In this document: piece by piece, positions 26,651 through 35,373 of the stretch
How the letters are laid out: each line of letters begins with the position of its first letter
How positions within the stretch are numbered: position 1 is the stretch's first letter
Source of the DNA: Bradyrhizobium retamae
Lineage (GTDB): Bacteria; Pseudomonadota; Alphaproteobacteria; Rhizobiales; Xanthobacteraceae
Reading direction: 5' to 3'
Assembly: GCF_001440415.1 (NCBI RefSeq)
Contig: NZ_LLYA01000214.1
Span: forward strand, 172,647-236,646
Length of the DNA: 64,000 nt
The notes under the pieces: model-generated
What the model was told of the DNA's origin: nothing
What the model saw: only the letters and a program-made list of their open reading frames with translations
The model's database searches: none
Translations under genes and position numbers: made by a program

Positions 26651-27901
26651 ATGAGCCATTCCAATCGTATCGACCATATTCGCCTGACATCGCATCCGGT
26701 GCCTGGTGCGACGCATGAATTCCCGATCCTGTGGGGAGCGCCCACCGCGCGTGAACGTGGCCCGATCATCGGGACGGTATCGCGTCCGCAGGATCGCAAC
26801 GTGATTGGCACTCACGGGGGCTCCTATGCGGTCTACCGCGCGCTTGCCGTTTCTTCGGGTGCGCTGGATCCGATCCGTCGGCCCGACCTGACCAACACAC
26901 ACCCGGCCGCGACCGTTGGGCCGTTCTCGCAATGGATAGATCCGGAACGTATTGTTGCGCTCGATCCGTGGGGACATCTCGTCGCGGAAAACTTTCGTGC
27001 CGAAATCATGGAAGGCATCGATATCCGGCCGAGCATCGCGATCACGCGGGCCCGGCTCGACCTGCCGGAAATTCAGGCGGCTCTGGCTGCCAAGCGGTTG
27101 GTGCCCGACGGCGAGTTCGTTCACGCCAGCGGCTCCGTCTCCGTTGTCAAGATAGCGATTGATCCGGTCTGGCACTTGCCCGGGATCGCGCAGCGCTTCG
27201 GCACGAGCGTGACCAATCTGCGGCGTGCGCTGTTCGAACAGACCGCGGGCATGTTTCCCGAGCTTGTCACGCGCCCCGATCTGCAAGTCTTTCTTCCGCC
27301 GATCGGCGGAACGACCGTCTATCTGTTCGGCGATGTCACGAAGCTTCCGGACCATCGGACCAAAATCACCTGTCGCGTCCATGATGAGTGCAACGGTTCG
27401 GATGTTTTCGGCTCGGACATTTGCACCTGCCGTCCATATCTCATTCAGGGCATCGAGGAATGCGCGCGCGCCGGACAATCGGGTGGCCTGGGCGTTATCG
27501 TCTACAACCGCAAGGAAGGCCGGGCGCTCGGCGAGGTCACGAAGTTTCTGGTCTACAATGCGCGCAAGCGCCAGGAAGATGGCGACGATGCATCCGCCTA
27601 TTTCGAACGAACGGAATGCGTTGCCGGGGTACAGGATGCGCGTTTCCAGCAACTGATGCCGGATGTGATTCACTGGCTGGGATTGAAGCGCATCGATCGC
27701 TTCATCTCGATGAGCGACATGAAGTATGATGCGCTGACGGGGCAGGGTATCGAGATTGTCGAGCGCATCGCCATTCCCGATTACATGATTCCCGCCGACG
27801 CCCATGTGGAAATCGCCGCCAAGAAAGCTGCGGGATATTTTTCACCTGACACGAAGCCTGAGGACCTGATCGCCTCCGGTCGGCCGCTCGAAAAATACTA
27901 G
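26651..27901 (+). CDS. URC1: URC1-like GTP cyclohydrolase II homologue (uracil catabolism)
   Basis: 416 residues, about twice the length of RibA. A long N-terminal region precedes a GTP cyclohydrolase II-like domain. The zinc site Cys247, Cys258, Cys260 has the canonical C-x10-C-x-C spacing (DECN ... DICTC), and a YNRKEGRALGE stretch stands where RibA has its EGRG loop. In yeast (Lachancea kluyveri) URC1 acts in the URC route that opens the uracil ring at the nucleotide level and is not a riboflavin enzyme. The neighbours URC4 and upp make that assignment strong. ATG 26651 was chosen because a start at 26627 adds only unconserved residues. Confidence 0.85.
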   Translation: MSHSNRIDHIRLTSHPVPGATHEFPILWGAPTARERGPIIGTVSRPQDRNVIGTHGGSYAVYRALAVSSGALDPIRRPDLTNTHPAATVGPFSQWIDPERIVALDPWGHLVAENFRAEIMEGIDIRPSIAITRARLDLPEIQAALAAKRLVPDGEFVHASGSVSVVKIAIDPVWHLPGIAQRFGTSVTNLRRALFEQTAGMFPELVTRPDLQVFLPPIGGTTVYLFGDVTKLPDHRTKITCRVHDECNGSDVFGSDICTCRPYLIQGIEECARAGQSGGLGVIVYNRKEGRALGEVTKFLVYNARKRQEDGDDASAYFERTECVAGVQDARFQQLMPDVIHWLGLKRIDRFISMSDMKYDALTGQGIEIVERIAIPDYMIPADAHVEIAAKKAAGYFSPDTKPEDLIASGRPLEKY

Positions 27902-27922
27902 GGCGAGCCAGGGCCATTGATC

Positions 27923-29161
27923 GTGACAGCAGACGCGACGGCAGACGGCTTATCTCTCTTAAGTGCGGAAGCGGTGCGCAGTCGCGCGCACCGGATGCTG
28001 GAAATCGGCTTGAGCGACCAACTTCAGCATTTCCAAGTCGATCTTGACCGGCTCGACGAGGCGGTTGATCTCGTGCTTGCGACAACGCGCAAGGCCTATC
28101 CGACGTTCAATGTTCCCTTTCATTCGCGCTGGCGCCATTTTGTCGTCGGCGGCATCGATCGCTGGGCAGCGCTTGCCGACGCCAAGAATTGGCGCGACAG
28201 GAAAGAGCGCGCCCGCGCGGAATTTGACCTTGCCATGATCAGCGTGCTGCTCGACGCCGGAGCAGGTCCGTCGTGGCGCTATCGCGATCCCTTGACGGGC
28301 GCAAGTATCGGCCGTTCGGAGGGGCTGGCGCTTGCCAGTCTGGATATGTTTGCGCGCGGCGTGTTCTCAGCGAAGGCTGACGAGCCGCTGCGGGTCGATG
28401 CCGCCAGGCTTGAACGACTGACAGTTGCCGATCTGCAGACTGGTTTTCAGATTGCGGACGACAATCCGCTGGTTGGCCTCGAGGGCCGCATCAGCCTTCT
28501 TCGCCGGCTCGGTCAAGTAGCGTCGGCGTCACCGCAGATTTTTGCTCGTCACGACACGGCTCGGCCCGGTGGATTGTTCGATCATCTCGCAGGGGCGGCC
28601 GACGCGGGGGCGATCGCCGCCTCGACGATTTTGTCAGAACTTTTGCGCCAACTGGGGCCGATCTGGCCGTCGCGCATAACGCTCGGCGGAATTTCCTTGG
28701 GGGACTGTTGGCGTCATCCGGCGCTCAAGACCGAGGATGCGACCAGCGAGCTGGTGCCGCTGCACAAATTGTCGCAGTGGCTATCGTATTCGCTGATCGA
28801 GCCGATACAGCGGGCGGGGCTACAGGTGACGGATATCGACGGCCTGACGGGCCTCGCGGAATACCGCAACGGCGGATTGTTCGTCGACGCCGGGGTACTG
28901 GTGCTGCGCGACCGCGTGGACGCGCAACGCGAACATGATGTCGCGTCTCTGCTCGTGGTCGAGTGGAGGGCGCTGACCGTCGCGCTGCTGGACCGGCTGG
29001 CGGATCTGCTGCGGCAACGCGTTGGTCTTGACGCGGTCTCTCTTCCACTGGCGAAGATTCTGGAAGGCGGCACCTGGGCGGCGGGCAGGGCGCTGGCGTT
29101 CGCGCGCCGGCCCGATGGTTCGCCGCCCGTCAAGGTCAGTAGCGACGGTACGGTTTTCTAG
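27923..29161 (+). CDS. URC4: URC4/urg3 family protein (DUF1688), uracil catabolism
   Basis: 412 residues, alpha-helical, with no classic enzyme motif. Recognisable segments are AYPTFNVPFHSRWRHF, GRSEGLALASLDMF, FDHLAGAADAGAIAAS and VPLHKLSQWLSYSLIEPI, all from the DUF1688/URC4 family. In yeast URC4 is required for uracil breakdown together with URC1; its exact reaction was unsettled when last known to me. A GTG at 27923 with AGGG upstream is used as the start; a TTG two codons earlier is possible. It lies 21 bases after URC1. Confidence 0.85.
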   Translation: MTADATADGLSLLSAEAVRSRAHRMLEIGLSDQLQHFQVDLDRLDEAVDLVLATTRKAYPTFNVPFHSRWRHFVVGGIDRWAALADAKNWRDRKERARAEFDLAMISVLLDAGAGPSWRYRDPLTGASIGRSEGLALASLDMFARGVFSAKADEPLRVDAARLERLTVADLQTGFQIADDNPLVGLEGRISLLRRLGQVASASPQIFARHDTARPGGLFDHLAGAADAGAIAASTILSELLRQLGPIWPSRITLGGISLGDCWRHPALKTEDATSELVPLHKLSQWLSYSLIEPIQRAGLQVTDIDGLTGLAEYRNGGLFVDAGVLVLRDRVDAQREHDVASLLVVEWRALTVALLDRLADLLRQRVGLDAVSLPLAKILEGGTWAAGRALAFARRPDGSPPVKVSSDGTVF

Positions 29162-29257
29162 TATCCGTTTGACGCGTTTTCTTCATGCGAACAGGGTATG
29201 CGGTTCGCTCAAAAAATGCTGTGGAACGCGGTTCGATTACTCGCAGGGAGCAAAAGC

Positions 29258-29887
29258 ATGGAAGGCGTTACGATCGTGGATCACCCGTTGGTCCAGCACA
29301 AGCTTACGCTGATCCGCGACAAGACGATCTCGACCAAGTCCTTTCGCGAGCTCCTCAAGGAGATCGGAATGCTGCTTTGTTACGAGGTGACGCGCGACCT
29401 GCCGCTAACCGATGTAGAGGTCGAGACCCCGCTTGCGCGAATGCACTCCGCCAAGATCGCGGGTAAGAAACTGGTTTTCGTGCCGGTGCTGCGGGCAGGG
29501 GTGACCTTTGTCGACGGAATGCTGGACCTCGTTCCGACCGCCCGCGTCGCGCATATCGGGCTCTACCGCGAACCGCAGACATTTGTGGCGGTCGAATATT
29601 TTTTCAAATCGCCGTCCGATCTTTACGAGCGGCTTGCAATCGTGGTGTCGCCGGTTCTTGCGACGGCGAACACGGCGGTGGCGGCGGTGGACCGGCTGAA
29701 GGAACGCGGCGCGAAGGATATTCGGCTGGTATGCCTGCTCGCCGCGCCGGAAGGTGTGGAGCGCTTCCGCGGCCTGCATCCCGACGTGCGATTGTGGACG
29801 GCCGGTATCGACGAGGGGCTGGATGCAAACGCCTTTATCCTGCCTGGTCTCGGTGATGCCGGGGATCGCGCCTACGGGACGCGATAG
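29258..29887 (+). CDS. upp: uracil phosphoribosyltransferase
   Basis: 209 residues, the standard length. It begins VTIVDHPLVQHKLTLIRDK and contains VPVLRAGVTFVDGMLDLVP, then VVSPVLATANTAVAAVDRLKERG in place of the usual PRPP loop, and LWTAGIDEGLDANAFILPGLGDAGDRAYGT at the C-terminus. The phosphoribosyltransferase loop reads VSPVLATANTA rather than the usual DPMLATGGSA, which is notable. ATG 29258 has GGGAG 7 bases upstream. It forms UMP from uracil and PRPP, feeding the URC1/URC4 ring-opening steps. Confidence 0.88.
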   Translation: MEGVTIVDHPLVQHKLTLIRDKTISTKSFRELLKEIGMLLCYEVTRDLPLTDVEVETPLARMHSAKIAGKKLVFVPVLRAGVTFVDGMLDLVPTARVAHIGLYREPQTFVAVEYFFKSPSDLYERLAIVVSPVLATANTAVAAVDRLKERGAKDIRLVCLLAAPEGVERFRGLHPDVRLWTAGIDEGLDANAFILPGLGDAGDRAYGTR

Positions 29888-29935
29888 CTGCCAATTTGCG
29901 AACCGTTCAATGGCTCCGGCAGTTCTCCGCGCGCC

Positions 29936-31444
29936 TTACTGGAACGCCGTTTCCGAGAAGGTTCTGAGCTTGCGCGAGTGCAGCCGTTCCAACGGCATGT
30001 CCGCCAACTTCTCCATCGTGCGAATGCCGATGGTCAGATGCTGGGCAACCTGCCGCTTGTAGAATTCGGTGGCCATGCCCGGCAGCTTCAGTTCTCCGTG
30101 CAACGGCTTGTCGGACACGCACAGCAAGGTGCCGTAGGGTACGCGGAAGCGGAATCCGTTGGCGGCGATCGTCGCCGATTCCATGTCGAGCGCAATGGCG
30201 CGCGACTGCGAGAGCCGCTGGATCGGACCACGGCGGTCCCGCAATTCCCAATTGCGATTGTCGATGGAAGCAACGGTGCCGGTGCGCATGACGCGCTTCA
30301 AGTCATATCCGGATAGCCCGGTCACTTCCGCCACGGCCTCCTCGAGCGCGACCTGGATTTCGGCCAGCGCGGGAAGGGGCACCCATAGCGGGAGGTCGTC
30401 GTCGAGAACATGATCCTCCCGCATGTACGCATGCGCCAGCACGTAGTCGCCTAGCGCCTGGGTGTCGCGCAATCCGGCACAGTGCCCGAGCATGAGCCAC
30501 GCGTGTGGTCTGAGCACGGCGATATGGTCGGTGATCGTCTTGGCGTTCGCAGGTCCGACACCGATATTGACCATGGTGATGCCTGCGTAGTCCGGCCTCT
30601 TCAGATGATATGCCGGCATCTGCGGCAGACGCGCCGTTGTGACGCCGGCGGCCGGTCGCTGTTCGCCGCGCCTGATGATGATGTTGCCGGGCTCGACGAA
30701 TTCGGCATAGCCGGTATCGCCATTCGCTATCAGGTCCCTGGCGCGAGCACAGAATTCATCGATATAGAATTGGTAGTTGGTGAACAACACGAAGTTCTGA
30801 AAGTGATTTGGGCTGGTGGCCGTGTAGTGCTGCAGGCGATGCAGTGAATAGTCGACGCGCTGCGCGGTGAATTGCGCCAGCGGCCTCGGCCGGCCGACCG
30901 GTGCTTCGTATGTGCCATTGGCGATCTGATCGTCGGTTCCATCAAGATCTGGAACGTCGAACAGGTCTCGGATCGGTCGCTTGATGTTCCCGGCAGCGGC
31001 GCCGTCAACATAGGTGCCTTCCTGAAAAGCAAAATGCAGCGGGATGGGGGTTTCCGATTCCGATACGACGACCGGAACGCCATGGTTGCGCATGATCAAA
31101 TCGAGCTGCTCGATGAGATAGGTAGCGAACAGGTCGGGCTGGGTGATCGTGGTCGAGTAGTGTCCGGGCGTCGGCATGTGGCCATAGGACTGACGAGAAT
31201 CGACCTGGGTGTATGAACTCGTGGTGACGCTGATTTCCGGGTAGAACGCCCGGTATCGCCGGTTACTGTCGCTGCCAGCCGCGAGCGCGGCGAAGGAATC
31301 GCGCAGGAACTCGGTATTTCGGGCATAAAGTGATCGCAAAGCCGCGACCGCCTTGCGCGCGTCGTCGAAGCTTTGCCGCACGAAGGGGTCTGGTGTGGCT
31401 ATTGGCCCGATGGCTTGGGGACGGCCGTGATTCTTCATGACCAT
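29936..31444 (-). CDS. amn: AMP nucleosidase
   Basis: 502 residues. It has an N-terminal Amn-specific domain (FYPEISVTTSSYTQVDSRQSYGH) and a C-terminal nucleoside-phosphorylase fold (TMVNIGVGPANAKTITDHIAVLRP, LMLGHCAGLRDTQ, ALDMESATIAANGFRFRVPYGTLLCVSD). It splits AMP into adenine and ribose 5-phosphate. It is convergent with upp, 48 bases apart. The role next to pyrimidine salvage may be nucleotide-pool control or supply of ribose 5-phosphate. Two ATGs six bases apart (31444, 31438) are possible starts. Confidence 0.92.
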   Translation of the reverse strand: MVMKNHGRPQAIGPIATPDPFVRQSFDDARKAVAALRSLYARNTEFLRDSFAALAAGSDSNRRYRAFYPEISVTTSSYTQVDSRQSYGHMPTPGHYSTTITQPDLFATYLIEQLDLIMRNHGVPVVVSESETPIPLHFAFQEGTYVDGAAAGNIKRPIRDLFDVPDLDGTDDQIANGTYEAPVGRPRPLAQFTAQRVDYSLHRLQHYTATSPNHFQNFVLFTNYQFYIDEFCARARDLIANGDTGYAEFVEPGNIIIRRGEQRPAAGVTTARLPQMPAYHLKRPDYAGITMVNIGVGPANAKTITDHIAVLRPHAWLMLGHCAGLRDTQALGDYVLAHAYMREDHVLDDDLPLWVPLPALAEIQVALEEAVAEVTGLSGYDLKRVMRTGTVASIDNRNWELRDRRGPIQRLSQSRAIALDMESATIAANGFRFRVPYGTLLCVSDKPLHGELKLPGMATEFYKRQVAQHLTIGIRTMEKLADMPLERLHSRKLRTFSETAFQ

Positions 31445-31725
31445 AACCTAGTATCTCGGACCCGCCTTGGGGAGGCTTGGTAAGGGAACCTTCTCGGCCC
31501 AGCAGCAGGCTCGATTGCCGGACGTCGTCGGCCACCGCGAGGGTTTTGGGCGCAAAGGGCCGAAGATGAGATCGCGCCGGGTCGCTTCTAGTGCGAAACT
31601 GGTGCAGTGTGTTCGCAACCGAAGCTTGGATTGGCAGGGATCAAGCTCAACTCCGCCTGGTTCGCCACGTGCCAGGTGGTAGCGAGCCAAACATATTTCA
31701 TGAAAAGCAAAACCAGCGAACGATC

Positions 31726-32397
31726 ATGAGTTTCTTCGAGCGCCTAAAGACGGCAGCATCCGCCGAGTGGCAGGCCTACACCGAGCATCCCTTCACGAAC
31801 GGGTTGGCGGACGGTTCGCTCACTGAGACGGCGTTTCGTCACTACCTCGTCCAGGACTACCTTTTCCTTATCGAGTTTGCCCGCGCCTACGCGCTCGCCG
31901 TCTACAAGTCGCCCAAGCTTGCCGATATGCGTGAGGCGGCCGCCGGCCTCTCGGCCATTCTCGACGTCGAGATGAACCTGCATGTGAAGCTCTGCGCCGG
32001 CTGGGGCCTGTCGCCCGGCGATCTCGAACAGGCCCCGCCTGCCGTCGAGATGCTGGCCTATACACGCTACGTACTTGACGCCGGAATGCGCGGCGATCTG
32101 TTGGCACTCAAGGTGGCGCTTGCTCCCTGCGTGATCGGCTACGCGGAGATTGCGACCCGGCTTGCGTCGCGCCCCGATGCGCTCGCTGCAACGAATCCAT
32201 ATCGCGTTTGGATCGCCGAGTATGCCGGTGCGCCATACCAGGACGTCGCAGCGAAGGCGCGGGCTCATTTGGAGAATCTCGCTGATCTCTACGCCACGCC
32301 CGCCCGCGAGACCGAGCTGATCACGATCTTCAAGGAAGCTACGCGACTCGAATCGGACTTCTGGGAAATGGGCTGGCGCGCGGGCCAACGTGCATAA
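31726..32397 (+). CDS. tenA: TenA-family aminopyrimidine aminohydrolase (thiaminase II)
   Basis: 223 residues, all-helical. Cys135 (LAPCVIGY) matches the nucleophile position of the Bacillus enzyme, and Glu214 (FWEMGW) is the likely C-terminal acid. Residues YLVQDYLFLIEFARAYA and YVLDAGMRGDL are typical. TenA releases hydroxymethylpyrimidine from degraded thiamine for salvage. ATG 31726 is preferred; an upstream frame adds 45 unconserved residues. No thiamine riboswitch is visible in the 280-base region upstream, where I recognise no other feature. Confidence 0.88.
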   Translation: MSFFERLKTAASAEWQAYTEHPFTNGLADGSLTETAFRHYLVQDYLFLIEFARAYALAVYKSPKLADMREAAAGLSAILDVEMNLHVKLCAGWGLSPGDLEQAPPAVEMLAYTRYVLDAGMRGDLLALKVALAPCVIGYAEIATRLASRPDALAATNPYRVWIAEYAGAPYQDVAAKARAHLENLADLYATPARETELITIFKEATRLESDFWEMGWRAGQRA

Positions 32398-32517
32398 TAG
32401 TCAGTGACAGCGTACTGCTGTTTGGCTTCCAAGTTGAGCGAGTACGACGGTCGTCGAAAGCGGGCCGCCCCTCCCGATCCTGCACTCCACTGGCCGAGGG
32501 ACTGCAGCGTTCTGAGG

Positions 32518-33531
32518 CTATGTCAGCCACCCTTTGACCCTGGCGCGGAGCGCTTCCGTCGATATGCCGTAGCGGTCGTGCAGCGTTGGCAGCGCGCCGG
32601 CCGCGAGGAACTCGTCCGGCAGACCGACCATGTGAAAGGCCGGATGCACGCCCTCGCGCATCAGCAGGCCGGCGACGGCCTCGCCCAGGCCGCCAATGAC
32701 CGTGTGGTTCTCGGCAACCACGACGAGTCGGCCTGGCTTTGCGCAGCAGGCCAGGATCGTTGCGGCATCGAGCGGCTTGATTGTCGGCACGTGCAGGACA
32801 CCGGCATCGATCCGGTCGCTCACCAGCGCCTTCGCGGCTTCCAGCGCACGCATCGTCATGATGCCCGAGGAGATGAAGAGGACCTCGTACCCGTCCCGCA
32901 GCAGCTTGGCCTTGCCGAGCTCGAAGCTGTAGCCGTATTCGTCGAGCACGAGCGGAACCTGCCCACGCAGGAGGCGCATGTAGACCGGCCCCTTGTGGCG
33001 CACCATTGCCGGCACGACCTGCTCGATCTCGTGTGCATCGCAAGGATCGATCACCACCATATTCGGCATGGCGCGGAACAGGGCGAGGTCTTCGGTCGCC
33101 TGATGGGAAGGACCGTAACCTGAGGTGAGTCCCGGCAGTGCGCAGGCGATCTTCACATTGCGGTCTTCCTCTGCGATCGTCTGGTGGATGAAGTCGTAGG
33201 CGCGGCGCGAGGCGAACACGGCATAGGTCGTCGCGATGGGCGTGAAGCCTTCCGCGGCCAGTCCGGACGCGGCACCGAACAGTAACTGCTCCGCCATCCC
33301 CATCTGGTAGTAGCGATCAGGAAAGGCCTGCGCGAAGATGTGCAAGTCGGTGTACTTGCCGAGATCCGCGGTCATGCCGAGGATCGAGCCGTCCTCTTTC
33401 GCCAACTCGACGAGCGTGTGGCCGAATGGAGCTGGCTTCGTTCGCTGCCCTTCGCCTGCGATCGAGGCGATCATCGCGGAGGTGGTGAGGCGCGGCTTGC
33501 GGGTGTCGGTCCTCGGAGCTGCGGGCTTCAT
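32518..33531 (-). CDS. transketolase, C-terminal subunit
   Basis: 337 residues from ATG 33531. It contains the pyrimidine-binding half of a split transketolase: the catalytic Glu in QMGMAEQLLFGAASGLA, then TYAVFASRRAYDFIHQ and SGYGPSHQATEDLALFR, then a C-terminal domain (VLHVPTIKPLDAATIL). It pairs with the N-terminal subunit at 33528-34376, which it overlaps by 4 bases. Split transketolases are frequent in catabolic loci for unusual sugars. The ketose substrate is not known here. Confidence 0.87.
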   Translation of the reverse strand: MKPAAPRTDTRKPRLTTSAMIASIAGEGQRTKPAPFGHTLVELAKEDGSILGMTADLGKYTDLHIFAQAFPDRYYQMGMAEQLLFGAASGLAAEGFTPIATTYAVFASRRAYDFIHQTIAEEDRNVKIACALPGLTSGYGPSHQATEDLALFRAMPNMVVIDPCDAHEIEQVVPAMVRHKGPVYMRLLRGQVPLVLDEYGYSFELGKAKLLRDGYEVLFISSGIMTMRALEAAKALVSDRIDAGVLHVPTIKPLDAATILACCAKPGRLVVVAENHTVIGGLGEAVAGLLMREGVHPAFHMVGLPDEFLAAGALPTLHDRYGISTEALRARVKGWLT

Positions 33532-34376
33532 GAAGGCTTCCTCTCGTCGAGTGCATCGAGCGCAAGCCGCCATTCATGGGCTTCCACGCGGATGAAATGG
33601 TTCTTCTCGCGCGCCTCCAGGAAGGGGACGCCCTTGCCCATCAGCGTGTCGGCGATGATCATGCTGGGCTTGCCCTGGCCGTGCTGCGCCTTGGCCGCAT
33701 CGAAGGCGGCGCGCACCGCCGCGAGATCGTTGCCGTCGATGCGCTGGACGAACCAGCCGAAGGACTCGAGCTTCTCCGTCAGCGGCTCGAAGCCCATCAC
33801 CGTGGTCGAGGGACCGTCGGCCTGCTGGTTATTGACGTCGACGATGGCAATGAGATTGTCGAGCTTGTAGTGCGCGGCGGACATGATCGCCTCCCAGACG
33901 GAGCCTTCGTCCAGTTCGCCATCCGAGAACAGCGTGTAAACCCGGCTGTCGGAACCCTTCCGCTTGAGGCCGAGGCATTTGCCGACCGCGATGGACAGCC
34001 CGAGTCCGAGCGAGCCGCCCGACATCTCCATGCCGGGCGTGTAGCTCGCCATGCCGGACATCGGCAGGCGGCTTTCGTCCGAGCCGTAAGTCTCCAGCTC
34101 TTCCTCCGGAATGATCCCGGCCTCGATCAGCGCCGCGTAGAGCGCGATCGCATAGTGGCCGTTCGACAGCAGGAAGCGGTCGCGTCCTTCCCAGGCGGGA
34201 TCGTCGGGCCGGTAGCGCATGGCGTGGAAGTAGGCGGTAGCCAGGATGTCGGCGACATCCAGCGCCTGCGCGATGTACCCTTGCCCCTGGACCTCGCCCA
34301 TCAGGATGGCATGGCGCCGGATATTCCAGGCACGGCGTTCAAGCGAAACGTTGTGGCCGAGTGGAGCGGTTCTCAT
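33528..34376 (-). CDS. transketolase, N-terminal (TPP-binding) subunit
   Basis: 282 residues. The diphosphate-binding half has AHYKLDNLIAIVDVNNQ at the end of the TPP motif and FSDGELDEGSVWEA at its start, plus FLLSNGHYAIALYAAL and MEMSGGSLGLGLSIAVG. The first G of the usual GDG is Ser here (SDG), a small deviation seen in split enzymes. It is co-transcribed with the SDR gene upstream (gap 68 bases) and the C-terminal subunit downstream. Confidence 0.87.
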   Translation of the reverse strand: MRTAPLGHNVSLERRAWNIRRHAILMGEVQGQGYIAQALDVADILATAYFHAMRYRPDDPAWEGRDRFLLSNGHYAIALYAALIEAGIIPEEELETYGSDESRLPMSGMASYTPGMEMSGGSLGLGLSIAVGKCLGLKRKGSDSRVYTLFSDGELDEGSVWEAIMSAAHYKLDNLIAIVDVNNQQADGPSTTVMGFEPLTEKLESFGWFVQRIDGNDLAAVRAAFDAAKAQHGQGKPSMIIADTLMGKGVPFLEAREKNHFIRVEAHEWRLALDALDERKPS

Positions 34377-34444
34377 GAGTACTGAGCCTTCTTAAGCACT
34401 AGCGACAGTGACGAGGATTGTTGGCTGGAGCGGGTGGCTGGCGC

Positions 34445-35197
34445 TCAGCCGTGGATCAGCATGCCCCCATTGACGTCGATCACGGCGCCCGTGACGTAGG
34501 CCGAGAGGTCGGAGGCGAGGAACAGGTAGATGCCCGCCACGTCGCTCGCGTCGCCGAGCCGGTTGAGCGGGATCCCCTTGATGATCTCCCTGCGCATCTC
34601 GTCGGCTAGTTTGCCGCCGGTGATGTCGGTCTGGATCAGGCCTGGCGTCACGCAGTTCACGCGGATGCCGTCCGGCCCGAATTCGCGCGCCATCGCCTTG
34701 GCGAGTCCGAGCACGCCCGCCTTCGCCGAGGAATAGTGCGGCCCGCCGAAGATGCCGCCGCCGCGTTGCGCCGAGACGGAGGACATGCAGGCGATCGAAC
34801 CCTGCTTGCGCGCCTGCATATGCGGGATGAAGACCTGGCTCAGGAACAGGACACCCTTGCAGTTGATGTCCTGGATCCGATCCCAGCTCGCCTCGTCGAT
34901 CTCCAGTGTCTTCACCGGCTGGGTGACGCCCGCATTGTTGATCAGGACATCGAGCTGACCGAAGGCCTTGATGACCTTGTCCGCGGCGGCCTGACAGGAC
35001 GCCTTGTTCGCGACATCGCAGCCAAGGCCGATATGCTGCGGGCCGAGCTCGGCGGCAGCCTTTTGCGCGGCCGCCTCGTCGATATCGAGGATGGCAATGC
35101 GCGCGCCATGACTGGCGAAAAGCTTCGCCGTGGCCAAGCCGATGCCGCGAGCGCTGGCGGCGCCGGAAATCGCGGCGGTCTTGTTCTGAAGCAGCAT
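34445..35197 (-). CDS. short-chain dehydrogenase/reductase
   Basis: 250 residues from ATG 35197. It has a classical SDR Rossmann motif (SGAASARGIGLATA), NNAGV, catalytic Ser in CMSSVSAQRGG and YSSAKAG (Tyr-x3-Lys), and a C-terminal VIDVNGGMLIHG. It probably oxidises a polyol or sugar to the ketose used by the transketolase encoded next. It is the first gene of the leftward operon, divergent from the LysR gene. Confidence 0.87.
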   Translation of the reverse strand: MLLQNKTAAISGAASARGIGLATAKLFASHGARIAILDIDEAAAQKAAAELGPQHIGLGCDVANKASCQAAADKVIKAFGQLDVLINNAGVTQPVKTLEIDEASWDRIQDINCKGVLFLSQVFIPHMQARKQGSIACMSSVSAQRGGGIFGGPHYSSAKAGVLGLAKAMAREFGPDGIRVNCVTPGLIQTDITGGKLADEMRREIIKGIPLNRLGDASDVAGIYLFLASDLSAYVTGAVIDVNGGMLIHG

Positions 35198-35281
35198 TTC
35201 ATCCCTCGAACTGGTGTGATTTTTGTTGCGTGATACTGACTCGCCTTTTTCCATGGGAGAAACGCAAAAATTGCGCTATTT

Positions 35282-35298
35282 GATGAACTGAATTCATC
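35282..35298. promoter_or_regulatory. LysR-type operator between divergent operons
   Basis: GATGAA-CTGAA-TTCATC, with perfect 6-base arms and the T-N11-A core of LysR-type sites. It lies 84 bases before the SDR start and 75 bases before the LysR start. Confidence 0.65.
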
Positions 35299-35373
35299 CT
35301 GCCGGCCTCCACGCGATGGTCGGCCGGTGTCCGCAATCATTAAACATCGCGGAGTCGGGCTCCTGAGGAAGAG

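Noticed and set aside
31445..31725. Possible thiamine riboswitch before tenA
   Set aside because: I looked for the conserved CUGAGA and the second-stem core and found neither.
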